NCBI GenBank assembly: GCA_902800185.1
Contig: CADCDK010000001.1
Span: 92,023 to 156,022, forward strand
Length of the DNA stretch: 64,000 bases
Reading direction: 5' to 3'
DNA from: an uncultured Prevotellaceae bacterium
GTDB lineage: Bacteria > Bacteroidota > Bacteroidia > Bacteroidales > Bacteroidaceae
Part shown: piece by piece, positions 45,472 through 54,248 of the stretch
How the letters are laid out: each line of letters opens with the position of its first letter
Position numbering within the stretch: the first letter of the stretch is position 1
Notes under the pieces: model-generated
The model's database searches: none
Seen by the model: only the letters and a program-made list of their open reading frames with translations
Told to the model about the DNA's origin: nothing
Made by a program: the position numbers and the translations under genes

Positions 45472-46212
45472 TCAATCGCGTTTGGTTTTCACCACATCAA
45501 ACAGATAGGTCAGCTTGATGATAATGCTCTGGTGGTTGGACTTCGAGAAATAGTCACGCTTGGAATCCCCATAGATGTTGCCAAGTCCATAGTAGTAACG
45601 ACCTTCTAACTGGAAGTGTCCCATCTTTCTATGTGAAAACTCAATTCCTCCACCTAAGGCAATACCATAGTCGAAGCGTTTTTCCACCTTCATGGTGTCC
45701 TGAGCTATCACTTTGTTCACACGGTCTTCCAGATTGATGTGCGCCATATCGAAGTTCTTCTTGGTACTTTCGCTCAGACAGAAACCCACCTGTGGACCAG
45801 CCTGCACGAAGAAGTTAAAACCTTTCTGCTCCCTACCCCACGCCAAGTGGGCAAAAAGAGGAACTTGCAAGTAGTTTATCGTGCGCTCATATTTCTCTTC
45901 CTGTCCGGTCACAGGGTTGATAACCGCCCCGTTGTCCTGATCCTTGACCTTTTCCTTCCAACCAATCTGTGAAAAATTCACCTCTGCCTGTACCGAGCAA
46001 ATCGTATTGAAATACTTCTCGCAGACATAACGCAGGGAGAGACCTCCCGTAAATCCTGTATGATAGTCTTGTGAGACGGTAGGAGTGAACTCCACCGTAC
46101 TCATCACATAACCTCCATTCACACCAACGGAAAAGTCATTACGATGTTCACCTATCTGTGCCTGCGCACAGAGCGGGAAGAACAAGAGTATATAGAAAAG
46201 TGCTTTCTTCAT
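45472..46212 (-). CDS. Outer-membrane beta-barrel protein (PorT-like)
   Basis: A 246-residue protein with a signal peptide (MKKALFYILLFFPLCAQAQ) and an eight-stranded-type barrel: alternating strands such as FSVGVNGGYVMST, YLQVPLFAHLAWG, FFVQAGPQVGFCL, FQLEGRYYYGLGN and a final IIIKLTYLFDV. It belongs to the outer-membrane-beta-barrel group that includes PorT of the type IX secretion system; whether it is PorT itself is unclear. Its ATG shares a base with the stop of the LysM gene upstream; the POT gene follows after 22 bases. Confidence 0.8.
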   Translation of the reverse strand: MKKALFYILLFFPLCAQAQIGEHRNDFSVGVNGGYVMSTVEFTPTVSQDYHTGFTGGLSLRYVCEKYFNTICSVQAEVNFSQIGWKEKVKDQDNGAVINPVTGQEEKYERTINYLQVPLFAHLAWGREQKGFNFFVQAGPQVGFCLSESTKKNFDMAHINLEDRVNKVIAQDTMKVEKRFDYGIALGGGIEFSHRKMGHFQLEGRYYYGLGNIYGDSKRDYFSKSNHQSIIIKLTYLFDVVKTKRD

Positions 46213-47585
46213 TAATAATTGACAGCTTCAATCGACAGATTGGGTTTGTAATGAATCAACATAAAGACGGAGTTCTGCATACCACCTCCCACATCACCTA
46301 CAGGCTTGAACTTAAGTGGTGTCTGAAGGGGAATATAGGTACTTTCGCCCTTGGTCCCCTTGAAAGAAGCTCCATGCTGGTGCATGCCACGAAGGAAAAA
46401 CTGAGCATGGTCGTAACCCGTAATGGCAAAACGAGGAATGGCAAGCTGCATATCCGTCTTGAACCATCGGTGGAAGTTCTGCTCTAGGCTCTGTACGCTC
46501 TTTGAATGAGCATTATAATAAGAAGTGGTGGGTATGTATGTGTCGTATTTATGGAACAACTCGGTATAAACCTTTGTGTACATCAGCCACTCGGTATAGC
46601 CATATAATGATATTATTACATTGGGATTTGTTGCTTTCATCGTATTCAGCCTTGCAAATACCGAGTTGAGCTCAGGCGAACGTCCTGTGTTCAAGATAAC
46701 CACATTTGGTTCTTTACGACTGAAAGCTTTGGCAAAGGTTTCATCAGATACGTTCAGGTTGGTGATATTATACTTCACCCCTTTGGCATCAAGACGCTGA
46801 CGGAGTCCCAAGGTGAAAAGCCCCTTAGTACTTGTGCTGTCGTTACAGTCAATGATAACCGGATGATAACCAGGGAAGCGTTCCATAAATGCCTTCAGCG
46901 AGGCTTCGTTCTGAGCTGTCGGCGACTGGTACACTTGGAAGATGGTTGGATAATAAGCCACATCGTCACCATTAATGGAGAACGGTATAACCATTTTTAT
47001 TTGATAAATCTTACAGAACTCCGCCAAAGTCTTTACCTGCTTGGTATAGAGCGGTCCAAAGATAATATCGCATTCGCTGGCACCTTTCTCCAGCAACGTC
47101 TGACGAATGTCGGCATCAATACCCACATTCCATGCGTGTATATCTACCGAAATGCCTTGAAGCTTCAAACTGTCGCAAGCCATTAGAATCCCTCTGTAAT
47201 ACTCAACCATGCGTCTTCCGTCGCCATCGACATTATGTAACGGAAGCATCACACCTACCCGGATTGTACGCTGACGCACATCACTTCGACTGGGAACAAG
47301 ATTCGTAGTTCCCGCGTTCTGAGCAGAAGTAAGCTCTTTCGGTTTCTCAAACGGTATGAACACATAATCACCCTTCTTCAGCATATATCCCTCTTTCTTC
47401 ATGTCAGGATTAGCATCCATCAACTCGGGAATACTGATACTATACGTGTTGGCAATACCATAGATGGTATCCTTTTTCTTCACCTTATGAATGGCGCGCC
47501 ACTGATTGGCTTGTGCAAACGCAGTTGAAACACTGATAGTCAACGCCATCAATAAGAGAAAAACACATCTTCCAAATGCTTTCAT
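46212..47585 (-). CDS. LysM domain plus periplasmic binding protein (LppC/Peripla_BP_6-like)
   Basis: A 457-residue secreted protein. A signal peptide ends at STAFAQ, followed by a LysM domain (about 32-78, HKVKKKDTIYGIANTYSIS) that would bind peptidoglycan. The larger part (about 108-450) is a type I periplasmic-binding fold: IRVGVMLPLHN, DIIFGPLYTKQVKTLAEFC, MVIPFSINGDDVA and ISLYGYTEWLMY. Such folds bind amino acids or, in LpoA/LppC, regulate penicillin-binding proteins. The context with a barrel and peptide transporter favours peptide or muropeptide binding; regulation of wall synthesis is the alternative. Confidence 0.85.
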   Translation of the reverse strand: MKAFGRCVFLLLMALTISVSTAFAQANQWRAIHKVKKKDTIYGIANTYSISIPELMDANPDMKKEGYMLKKGDYVFIPFEKPKELTSAQNAGTTNLVPSRSDVRQRTIRVGVMLPLHNVDGDGRRMVEYYRGILMACDSLKLQGISVDIHAWNVGIDADIRQTLLEKGASECDIIFGPLYTKQVKTLAEFCKIYQIKMVIPFSINGDDVAYYPTIFQVYQSPTAQNEASLKAFMERFPGYHPVIIDCNDSTSTKGLFTLGLRQRLDAKGVKYNITNLNVSDETFAKAFSRKEPNVVILNTGRSPELNSVFARLNTMKATNPNVIISLYGYTEWLMYTKVYTELFHKYDTYIPTTSYYNAHSKSVQSLEQNFHRWFKTDMQLAIPRFAITGYDHAQFFLRGMHQHGASFKGTKGESTYIPLQTPLKFKPVGDVGGGMQNSVFMLIHYKPNLSIEAVNY

Positions 47586-47610
47586 TGACTCTTACTTTTA
47601 GTTTACGAAT

Positions 47611-47619
47611 GCAAAGATA
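47611..47619 (-). promoter_or_regulatory. -7 promoter element of the LysM-barrel-POT operon
   Basis: Minus-strand TATCTTTGC, 25 bases before the ATG. It is divergent from the box at 47664-47672, and the space between is filled by a 7-bp repeat; no TTTG at standard spacing. Confidence 0.75.
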
Positions 47620-47630
47620 GCAAAAAGTTA

Positions 47631-47658
47631 AGAGATGAGAGATGAGAGTTGAGAGTTT
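47631..47658. repeat. 7-bp tandem repeat between divergent promoters
   Basis: AGAGATG at 47631 and 47638, AGAGTTG at 47645, AGAGTTT at 47652. The array covers the -33 region of both flanking promoters. Confidence 0.8.
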
Positions 47659-47663
47659 TTTTG

Positions 47664-47672
47664 TAATTTTGC
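47664..47672 (+). promoter_or_regulatory. -7 promoter element of the T9SS protein-uvrA operon
   Basis: TAATTTTGC, 22 bases before the ATG at 47695. GATG rather than TTTG is found 19 bases upstream, inside the 7-bp repeat. Confidence 0.75.
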
Positions 47673-47694
47673 ATCGAATAACTGGTTTTTGAGT

Positions 47695-48474
47695 ATGAGA
47701 CAGAAACAATTAATAACACTTGTGGCCGTATTGCTCTTCGTCGGGTATACTTATGCAGACGACGACACCCCGTCCATCAACCCAACGGCAACGTTCTTCG
47801 ATTCGGACGGTAAAGAGGTAAAAGAGAATCACCACACAGGCTCCGCACCACTCGCAGCACGCTTTGAAGCCAATCCCTCCAAAGACTCCGGCTGGCAAGC
47901 GTACTACGAATGGCAATTCTACGAGGAGGGAAAGGAAGATTCCCCCTACCTCATCCGCTACGAACAAGACACGGAATATACATTCTTAAGTGCTGGGACT
48001 CACAATATTTCCCTGCATGCCATCTTCACCCGTGGTAACGAAAAGATTGAATATATTAAGGATAAGCTTCGAATCTGGTATGGAGATGAATACGAAGAAG
48101 AACCAAGTGATGTAGAAATCATAACAGCTTCAATCTCAGAGAGTAAACTTGAGATGCCTAACGCTTTTTCTCCAAATGGAGATGGTATCAATGAAATCTA
48201 TGGAGTGAAAAACCGAGACAAAGGCGGTTTCCAATCAATCATCAGTTTCCATGCTGTCATTATCAACCGTTGGGGACAAAAGCTCTATGAGTGGGACGAC
48301 CCTATGGGTGGATGGGACGGAACCTATAAAGGCTCGCCTGTCAAACAAGGAGTGTACTATGTAATTGTCAATGCCAAAGGAGCCGATGGTCGCGTCTTCA
48401 ACATAAGACGCGACGTAAACCTGCTCAGAGGGAAAAACGACGAGACAAGCACCACCAGCGGGGGAGGAGAATAA
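47695..48474 (+). CDS. T9SS type B sorting-domain protein (gliding motility-associated C-terminal domain)
   Basis: A 259-residue secreted protein: a signal peptide (LITLVAVLLFVGYTYA), a PKD/Ig-like domain (about 25-140, with TEYTFLSAGTHNISLHAIF), and a C-terminal CHU_C domain (about 150-245) with the hallmark MPNAFSPNGDGINE, INRWGQKLYE, WDGTYKGSPVKQGVYY. The domain directs export and surface attachment through the type IX secretion system. The tail after it (KNDETSTTSGGGE) is unusual, because the domain normally ends the chain. No T9SS gene is recognised beside it. Almost all of the mature protein is the two domains, with no effector domain. Confidence 0.88.
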   Translation: MRQKQLITLVAVLLFVGYTYADDDTPSINPTATFFDSDGKEVKENHHTGSAPLAARFEANPSKDSGWQAYYEWQFYEEGKEDSPYLIRYEQDTEYTFLSAGTHNISLHAIFTRGNEKIEYIKDKLRIWYGDEYEEEPSDVEIITASISESKLEMPNAFSPNGDGINEIYGVKNRDKGGFQSIISFHAVIINRWGQKLYEWDDPMGGWDGTYKGSPVKQGVYYVIVNAKGADGRVFNIRRDVNLLRGKNDETSTTSGGGE

Positions 48475-48478
48475 ACCG

Positions 48479-51358
48479 ATGGCAAAAGAAGACGAGAAAA
48501 TAAAAGTATGGGGCGCGCGGGTTCACAATCTGAAAAACATTGATGTGGAAATTCCGCGCAACTCGCTGACAGTCATCACAGGACTTTCCGGCTCAGGGAA
48601 ATCTTCGTTGGCTTTCGATACCATTTTTGCCGAAGGACAGCGGCGTTATATTGAGACATTCTCAGCATATGCCCGCAATTTTCTCGGAAACATGCAACGC
48701 CCCGATGTGGATAAAATCACGGGACTCTCTCCCGTCATCAGTATCGAACAGAAAACCACCAACAAGAACCCGCGTTCTACCGTGGGTACCACGACAGAGA
48801 TTTACGACTACCTACGCTTGCTTTATGCCCGTGCAGGAACAGCCTACAGTTATCTATCGGGTGAGAAGATGGTGAAATATACCGAAGAGCAAGTGCTCAA
48901 TATGATACTTCATGAGTATGCGGAGAAGCGCATTTTCATCCTTGCCCCGCTGGTACGTCAGCGCAAAGGGCACTATCGTGAGCTCTTCGAGAGCATGCGA
49001 CGCAAAGGCTATCTCTACATGCGTATAGACGGGGAAATTCAGGAGATAGTTAGGGGGATGAAAGTTGATCGCTACAAGAATCATAACATTGAGGTGGTCA
49101 TTGACAAGCTACAAGTACATGACAAAGATGACGAGCGACTGAAGGACAGCGTAAAGACTGCTATGAAACAGGGGGATGGCGTACTGATGGTCATGGACAA
49201 GGACACCGGTGCCATCCGCAACTTCTCGAAGCGACTGATGGATCCTGTCACAGGAATGTCTTATGGCGAACCAGCTCCCAACATCTTCTCATTCAACTCG
49301 CCAGAAGGTGCCTGTCCAAAGTGCAAGGGACTGGGATTTGTCAACGAGATTGACTTGAAGAAAGTAATCCCCGATGACAAACTTAGCATATACGAAGGTG
49401 CCATCGTTCCCTTAGGAAAATACAAGAACCAGATGATTTTTTGGCAGGTTGACGCCCTGCTCAATAAATATGAATATCACCTGAAGACACCTGTTAAGGA
49501 GATTCCTTCTGACGTGATGGACGAAGTTCTCTATGGTTCTTTGGAGAATGTCAAAATCGAGAAAGAACTTGTTCACACAACCAGCGACTACTTTACACCG
49601 TATGAAGGAATCATCAAGTATCTCCATCAAGTCATGGACAATGATGACTCCGTTGCTGGTCAGAAATGGGCCGACCAGTTTCTCGCCACCTGTGAATGTC
49701 CTGAATGTCACGGACAGAGGCTCAAGCGCGAATCGTTGGCATATAAAATTTGGGACAAAAACATCTCCGAGGTTGCCAACCTCGATCTCAATGATCTCAA
49801 AGACTGGTTGGATCATGTTGAGGAACACATGGAGCCTATACAACGGAAAATTGCAACAGAGATACTTAAAGAGATTCGTACCAGGGTCAAGTTCCTTCTG
49901 GAGGTTGGGTTAGAGTATTTATCTTTAAACCGACAGTCGGCATCGCTCTCTGGCGGAGAAAGCCAGCGCATCCGACTGGCGACGCAGATTGGTTCGCAAC
50001 TGGTCAATGTACTATATATCCTTGATGAGCCTTCCATTGGTTTGCACCAACGGGACAATGACAAGCTCATCGCTTCACTTAAGCAACTTCGTGACATCGG
50101 CAATACCGTTATTGTCGTCGAACACGACAAAGACATGATGTTGGCTGCCGACTATATTATTGACATAGGACCTAAAGCGGGACGCAAGGGAGGTGAAGTT
50201 GTCTTCCAAGGTTCTCCCCAGCATATGAAAGCTGTACTTCCTCCTGAGAATGATGCCACATACGACCGACAAATCACCGCCCAGTACCTGTTTGGAAAAA
50301 AATGCATAGCACTCCCCGAAAAGCGCAGGAAAGGAAATGGCAAAAGCATCCGTATTCGAGGCGTAAAGGGCAACAACCTGAAGAATGTCGATGTGGAGTT
50401 TCCTTTGGGTAAGCTGATTGTTGTAACTGGTGTCAGCGGATCTGGCAAGTCAACCCTCATTAACGAAACTTTACAACCCATTCTGAGTCAACACTTCTAT
50501 CGCTCGTTGAAACGTCCGATGCCGTATGAGGCGATTGAAGGTATTGATTATATTGACAAAGTGGTGAATGTTGACCAAAGCCCACTTGGTAGGACACCTC
50601 GCAGCAATCCTGCGACCTATACCGGCGTGTTTTCCGATATCAGAAGCTTGTTTGTCAGCCTGCCTGAAGCCAAGATAAGAGGATATAAACCTGGCCGATT
50701 TTCATTTAATGTAAAAGGTGGACGTTGCGAGGCATGCGACGGGAATGGATATAAGACTATCGAAATGAATTTCCTTCCTGATGTTATGGTGCCCTGTGAA
50801 GTGTGTCGTGGCAAACGATACAACCGGGAAACACTAGAAGTCAGATACAAAGGAAAATCAATTGCCGATGTGCTGGACATGACTATCAATCAAGCTGTTG
50901 AGTTCTTTGAGACGATTCCTAACATCTTACAGAAAATAAAGACGATACAAGACGTAGGACTGGGATATATCAAGTTGGGGCAACCATCCACCACTCTATC
51001 AGGCGGAGAGAGTCAAAGAGTAAAGCTTGCCACAGAGCTTTCAAAGAGGGACACTGGTAAAACGCTATACATCCTTGACGAGCCAACCACAGGATTGCAT
51101 TTCGAGGATATCCGTATCTTGATGAGTGTGCTCCAACGGCTTGTGAACAAGGGGAACACCGTTATCATCATTGAACACAACATTGACGTGATTAAGTTGG
51201 CTGACCATATCATAGATTTGGGGCCAGAAGGAGGTGTTAACGGCGGCGAGATTGTTGTGACGGGTACGCCCGAAGAAGTTGTGAACAGCAAACGGGGATA
51301 TACCGCCAAGTTCCTGCATAAAGAACTAAGCAATGCCATGATAGGCAAGGAGAAATAA
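48479..51358 (+). CDS. uvrA: Excinuclease ABC subunit A
   Basis: A 959-residue damage-recognition ATPase of nucleotide excision repair that loads UvrB on DNA. Two ABC modules: Walker [10 protein letters not shown] near residue 35 and GVSGSGKST near 655; signatures LSGGESQRI and LSGGESQRV; Walker [13 protein letters not shown] and [12 protein letters not shown]. Zinc modules are CPKCKGLG with CPECHGQR, and CEACDGNG with CEVCRGKR. It is the more canonical of the two UvrA copies. The ATG is preceded by GGGGGAGGAG and lies 4 bases after the T9SS gene. A terminator follows. Confidence 0.97.
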   Translation: MAKEDEKIKVWGARVHNLKNIDVEIPRNSLTVITGLSGSGKSSLAFDTIFAEGQRRYIETFSAYARNFLGNMQRPDVDKITGLSPVISIEQKTTNKNPRSTVGTTTEIYDYLRLLYARAGTAYSYLSGEKMVKYTEEQVLNMILHEYAEKRIFILAPLVRQRKGHYRELFESMRRKGYLYMRIDGEIQEIVRGMKVDRYKNHNIEVVIDKLQVHDKDDERLKDSVKTAMKQGDGVLMVMDKDTGAIRNFSKRLMDPVTGMSYGEPAPNIFSFNSPEGACPKCKGLGFVNEIDLKKVIPDDKLSIYEGAIVPLGKYKNQMIFWQVDALLNKYEYHLKTPVKEIPSDVMDEVLYGSLENVKIEKELVHTTSDYFTPYEGIIKYLHQVMDNDDSVAGQKWADQFLATCECPECHGQRLKRESLAYKIWDKNISEVANLDLNDLKDWLDHVEEHMEPIQRKIATEILKEIRTRVKFLLEVGLEYLSLNRQSASLSGGESQRIRLATQIGSQLVNVLYILDEPSIGLHQRDNDKLIASLKQLRDIGNTVIVVEHDKDMMLAADYIIDIGPKAGRKGGEVVFQGSPQHMKAVLPPENDATYDRQITAQYLFGKKCIALPEKRRKGNGKSIRIRGVKGNNLKNVDVEFPLGKLIVVTGVSGSGKSTLINETLQPILSQHFYRSLKRPMPYEAIEGIDYIDKVVNVDQSPLGRTPRSNPATYTGVFSDIRSLFVSLPEAKIRGYKPGRFSFNVKGGRCEACDGNGYKTIEMNFLPDVMVPCEVCRGKRYNRETLEVRYKGKSIADVLDMTINQAVEFFETIPNILQKIKTIQDVGLGYIKLGQPSTTLSGGESQRVKLATELSKRDTGKTLYILDEPTTGLHFEDIRILMSVLQRLVNKGNTVIIIEHNIDVIKLADHIIDLGPEGGVNGGEIVVTGTPEEVVNSKRGYTAKFLHKELSNAMIGKEK

Positions 51359-51372
51359 AAAGAATACATAAT

Positions 51373-51406
51373 TGAAAGCCCGCCTCACGACGAGCTTTCA
51401 TTTTTA
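51373..51406 (+). terminator. Terminator of uvrA
   Basis: Stem TGAAAGC (51373-51379) with GCTTTCA (51394-51400), a 14-base loop, then TTTTTA. The T run overlaps the hisB stop codon of the opposite strand. Confidence 0.82.
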
Positions 51407-52477
51407 TAGTGCTCCTTTGGTTGATGGAAGCTCATAATGGTATATGTCACGCTTAACAGCCATCTTCAACGCACGTGCAAGTGCTTTGAAGATTCCTTCT
51501 ATCTTGTGATGCTCATTTTTACCTTCTGCCTTGATGTTCAAATTCATCTTGGCCGCATCACTTAGGCTTTTGAAGAAATGCAAGAACATTTCTGTGGGCA
51601 TCTCTCCAATACGCTCTCTTTGGAACTCCGCATCCCATACCAGCCAAGGACGTCCACCAAAGTCAAGTGCCACGTTACACAGGCAGTCATCCATCGGCAG
51701 ACAATACCCGTAGCGTTCAATTCCTCGTTTGTCTCCTAAAGCTTTTAACAGGCATTCGCCCAAGGCCAGGGCTGTATCTTCGATAGTGTGATGTTCGTCC
51801 ACATGAAGGTCACCTTTCGTATGAATTGTCAGGTCCATCATCCCATGTTTGCCAATCTGTTCCAGCATGTGATCAAAGAAACCCAGGCCAGTTTGAATAT
51901 CACACTTACCCGTCCCATCAAGAGCAACCTTAATATATATATCCGTTTCCTTGGTCTTGCGCACAACTTCAGCCATACGTTCACCGGCAAAAAGGATTTC
52001 GGCAATCTTATCCCATGTCATACCATCCTTTCCAAGAATAAGCGATTTGCAACCAAGATTAGCAGCCAGCTGCCGGTCGGTCTCTCGATCACCGATAACA
52101 TAACTACCAGCCAAATCGTAGTCAGCATTGTTCATATAGTGGGTGAGCATGCCAATTCCGGGTTTACGCATGGGAGAATTGTCTTCTGGGAAGTGGCGGT
52201 CGATGAGTTGCTCATCAAACTCTATACCCTCACCTTTCAGCGTCTGAAGAATAAAATTGTGAACGGGCCAGAAGGTTTCTTCCGGAAACGAGTCGGTGCC
52301 AAGTCCGTCTTGATTGCTCACCATGACAAAGCGAAAGTCAAGATGTTGTCTGATAAAAGACAAGTTACGGAACACACCTTCTGTAAACTTCAGCTTCTCA
52401 AAAGCATCAATCTGTTCGTCTGCGGGCTCTTCAATCAGCGTCCCGTCACGATCTATAAATAAGATTTTCTGTTTCAT
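51404..52477 (-). CDS. hisB: Bifunctional histidinol-phosphatase/imidazoleglycerol-phosphate dehydratase
   Basis: A 357-residue enzyme for two steps of histidine synthesis. The N-terminal HAD phosphatase (about 1-165) has Asp9 and Asp11 (FIDRDGTL) and [10 protein letters not shown]. The dehydratase (about 170-357) has the metal-binding repeats [24 protein letters not shown] and [11 protein letters not shown], ending [17 protein letters not shown]. No other histidine gene lies in the window, so hisB is away from any his operon visible here. Its ATG overlaps the stop of the preceding membrane-protein gene (TAATG), so it is translated from that transcript. Confidence 0.95.
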   Translation of the reverse strand: MKQKILFIDRDGTLIEEPADEQIDAFEKLKFTEGVFRNLSFIRQHLDFRFVMVSNQDGLGTDSFPEETFWPVHNFILQTLKGEGIEFDEQLIDRHFPEDNSPMRKPGIGMLTHYMNNADYDLAGSYVIGDRETDRQLAANLGCKSLILGKDGMTWDKIAEILFAGERMAEVVRKTKETDIYIKVALDGTGKCDIQTGLGFFDHMLEQIGKHGMMDLTIHTKGDLHVDEHHTIEDTALALGECLLKALGDKRGIERYGYCLPMDDCLCNVALDFGGRPWLVWDAEFQRERIGEMPTEMFLHFFKSLSDAAKMNLNIKAEGKNEHHKIEGIFKALARALKMAVKRDIYHYELPSTKGAL

Positions 52478-53370
52478 TATTTGTTCATTTTAGTTTTTAA
52501 CCTCTCCCGCTCACTTTGTTCTATACTACCATAGACATAGTAGTTTAAAAGAGTCTCCCAAAGAATGAAGAAGGCCACAAATAATCCGAAGATAAAAGAA
52601 GCTCCGCCCATCATCAAGCTAAAACAGCTGGGCAAGGTCGTCACATCGCCCATACTCGTTCCTTCTATTGAAGCCACTTGTGCATGTATCAGCACATATT
52701 GGGGCATTCCGAAAACAAACGCTAGTACACTAAACAGGATGAAAGCTATCAGCATCGCAGCAAAAAGAAGCCCTACATGGCGCATGCCCATGCGATACCA
52801 CTTCTTAAAAGAAGCAAATAGCCGTCCACCTTCCATAAAATATTTCATGGAAACGAAATTCAATGGCAAGAGAAAAAACACCAATAAGCACAGAAATGCA
52901 ACAACAACGATTCCTGTCACCATCATGATGACTGTAGAAGCATTCAACAGCTTCGATAAAGCCAGGTAGCCAACGATGCCTACCCCTGCAAAGAGTATCG
53001 AACAAACAACGGCAATACACAGAATAAAACCAATAAGGACAAAGCCTCTACGAAGGTTCTGTTTCAATCCAAAAGAATTAAGCCGGTTCATCAACGCGCT
53101 GACATTCCACGCAACAGAACAGAGCAGCAACAGGTTGAGAAACAGATTACCGCACCACAGTCCAATAAACATTCCGAGATTCTGTTGTAACTCATCCACG
53201 TGTAACAACAAATACAAACGGGTATTTGACATCAGTACGTAAACAACCGAGAATGCCAATATCGGCATCCATAAACGGCATGCTATCTTTGTTAGATTTG
53301 TTATAAACAGGTTATAAGCAGCTCCTACGCAGGATGACACATTACGAGTTTTATAAAGTTCTTGGTTCAT
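52477..53370 (-). CDS. Multi-pass membrane protein of unknown function
   Basis: A 297-residue integral membrane protein with about six hydrophobic segments (near 32-48, 68-88, 110-135, 150-170, 198-220, 255-275). No family motif is recognised. A soluble N-terminus ([21 protein letters not shown]) precedes the helices, and the tail is charged. Such proteins are found in Bacteroidales beside the SpoU methyltransferase; the function is not known to me. It starts 12 bases after that gene and its stop overlaps hisB, so it is in the middle of a three-gene operon. Confidence 0.75.
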   Translation of the reverse strand: MNQELYKTRNVSSCVGAAYNLFITNLTKIACRLWMPILAFSVVYVLMSNTRLYLLLHVDELQQNLGMFIGLWCGNLFLNLLLLCSVAWNVSALMNRLNSFGLKQNLRRGFVLIGFILCIAVVCSILFAGVGIVGYLALSKLLNASTVIMMVTGIVVVAFLCLLVFFLLPLNFVSMKYFMEGGRLFASFKKWYRMGMRHVGLLFAAMLIAFILFSVLAFVFGMPQYVLIHAQVASIEGTSMGDVTTLPSCFSLMMGGASFIFGLFVAFFILWETLLNYYVYGSIEQSERERLKTKMNK

Positions 53371-53382
53371 TCTTCTTAATAA

Positions 53383-54150
53383 TTATGATTGATTCAAATT
53401 CCTCCGTCTGAATTCAGCACAGACGACAGCAGTTGCCACCGCTACGTTCAAGCTATCGGTGCTCTTACACCCTATAGGGTAATTGGGAATTAGCAATCTA
53501 CTGTTAACATGATGCGCCACGGCAGGCGATATACCATTTCCTTCATTGCCCATAACAATGATACCCTCATTCTGCAATGGCTGGTTATATATATCGTCAC
53601 CATTGAGCAATGTTCCATAGACAGGGAAGTCTTTCGGAAGAGAACTCAAAAGCGACACCAAATCAACATAGCCGACAGAGACACGGGCAATACTTCCCAT
53701 CGTTGCCTGTACAACTTTCGGATTGTACACATCAGCAGTATCTATGCTGCAAAGAATGTGGCGAATACCAAACCAGTCGGCGATGCGGATGATGGTTCCA
53801 AGATTGCCAGGATCCTGCACACCGTCAAGAGCTAGCAACAACTCCCCTTCAGGCACGACAGCCTTTTCTGTCTCCCATTGGTCAAACACAGCCAACACAT
53901 CTTGAGGATGTTGTAAGAAGCTCAGTTTGCGAAGCGTTTCTTCATCCACTTCGATGAATTCGTCACACGCAAAGCCACGTTCCTTATTACATCGTATCCA
54001 TTCCTTCGTTGCTACAAGCATACGAGCCGGATGCTCTGCGAGAATATCACCCACAACCTTTGGGCCCTCAGCAACGAAGACACCCTCCTGCCGACGATAT
54101 TTCTTTTGTTCCAAGGAACGTATGTATTTAACCTTAGCTTTGCTTATCAT
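53383..54150 (-). CDS. TrmH/SpoU-family RNA methyltransferase
   Basis: A 255-residue enzyme that methylates ribose 2'-O in rRNA or tRNA. An N-terminal substrate-binding domain covers about 1-95 (KVKYIRSLEQKKYRRQEGVFVAEG). The SPOUT knot has motif 1 DPGNLGTIIRIADWFG, motif 2 IVMGNEGNGIS and motif 3 STDSLNVAVATAVVC. The RNA site is not predictable. The ATG at 54150 gives the normal family start; it lies 3 bases from the TATCTTTGC box, so the mRNA may be leaderless. First gene of an operon with a membrane protein and hisB. Confidence 0.93.
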   Translation of the reverse strand: MISKAKVKYIRSLEQKKYRRQEGVFVAEGPKVVGDILAEHPARMLVATKEWIRCNKERGFACDEFIEVDEETLRKLSFLQHPQDVLAVFDQWETEKAVVPEGELLLALDGVQDPGNLGTIIRIADWFGIRHILCSIDTADVYNPKVVQATMGSIARVSVGYVDLVSLLSSLPKDFPVYGTLLNGDDIYNQPLQNEGIIVMGNEGNGISPAVAHHVNSRLLIPNYPIGCKSTDSLNVAVATAVVCAEFRRRNLNQS

Positions 54151-54153
54151 GCT

Positions 54154-54162
54154 GCAAAGATA
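54154..54162 (-). promoter_or_regulatory. -7 promoter element directly before the TrmH-family start codon
   Basis: Minus-strand TATCTTTGC, followed by AGC and then the ATG at 54150. A 7-bp repeat occupies the -33 region. Confidence 0.75.
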
Positions 54163-54167
54163 CGAAT

Positions 54168-54202
54168 AATTCATATTTCAAAGTTCATAGTTCATAGTTT
54201 TT
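54168..54202. repeat. 7-bp tandem repeat between divergent promoters
   Basis: AATTCAT at 54168, ATTTCAA at 54175, AGTTCAT at 54182 and 54189, AGTTTTT at 54196. It lies between the back-to-back -7 boxes at 54154 and 54237. Confidence 0.78.
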
Positions 54203-54236
54203 TTATGGATAGTTCATCGTTTAGAACTATTTTTTG

Positions 54237-54245
54237 TATTTTTGC
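54237..54245 (+). promoter_or_regulatory. -7 promoter element directly before tamL
   Basis: TATTTTTGC followed by AAC and the ATG at 54249. No clean TTTG is seen at 19-21 bases upstream. Confidence 0.7.
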
Positions 54246-54248
54246 AAC

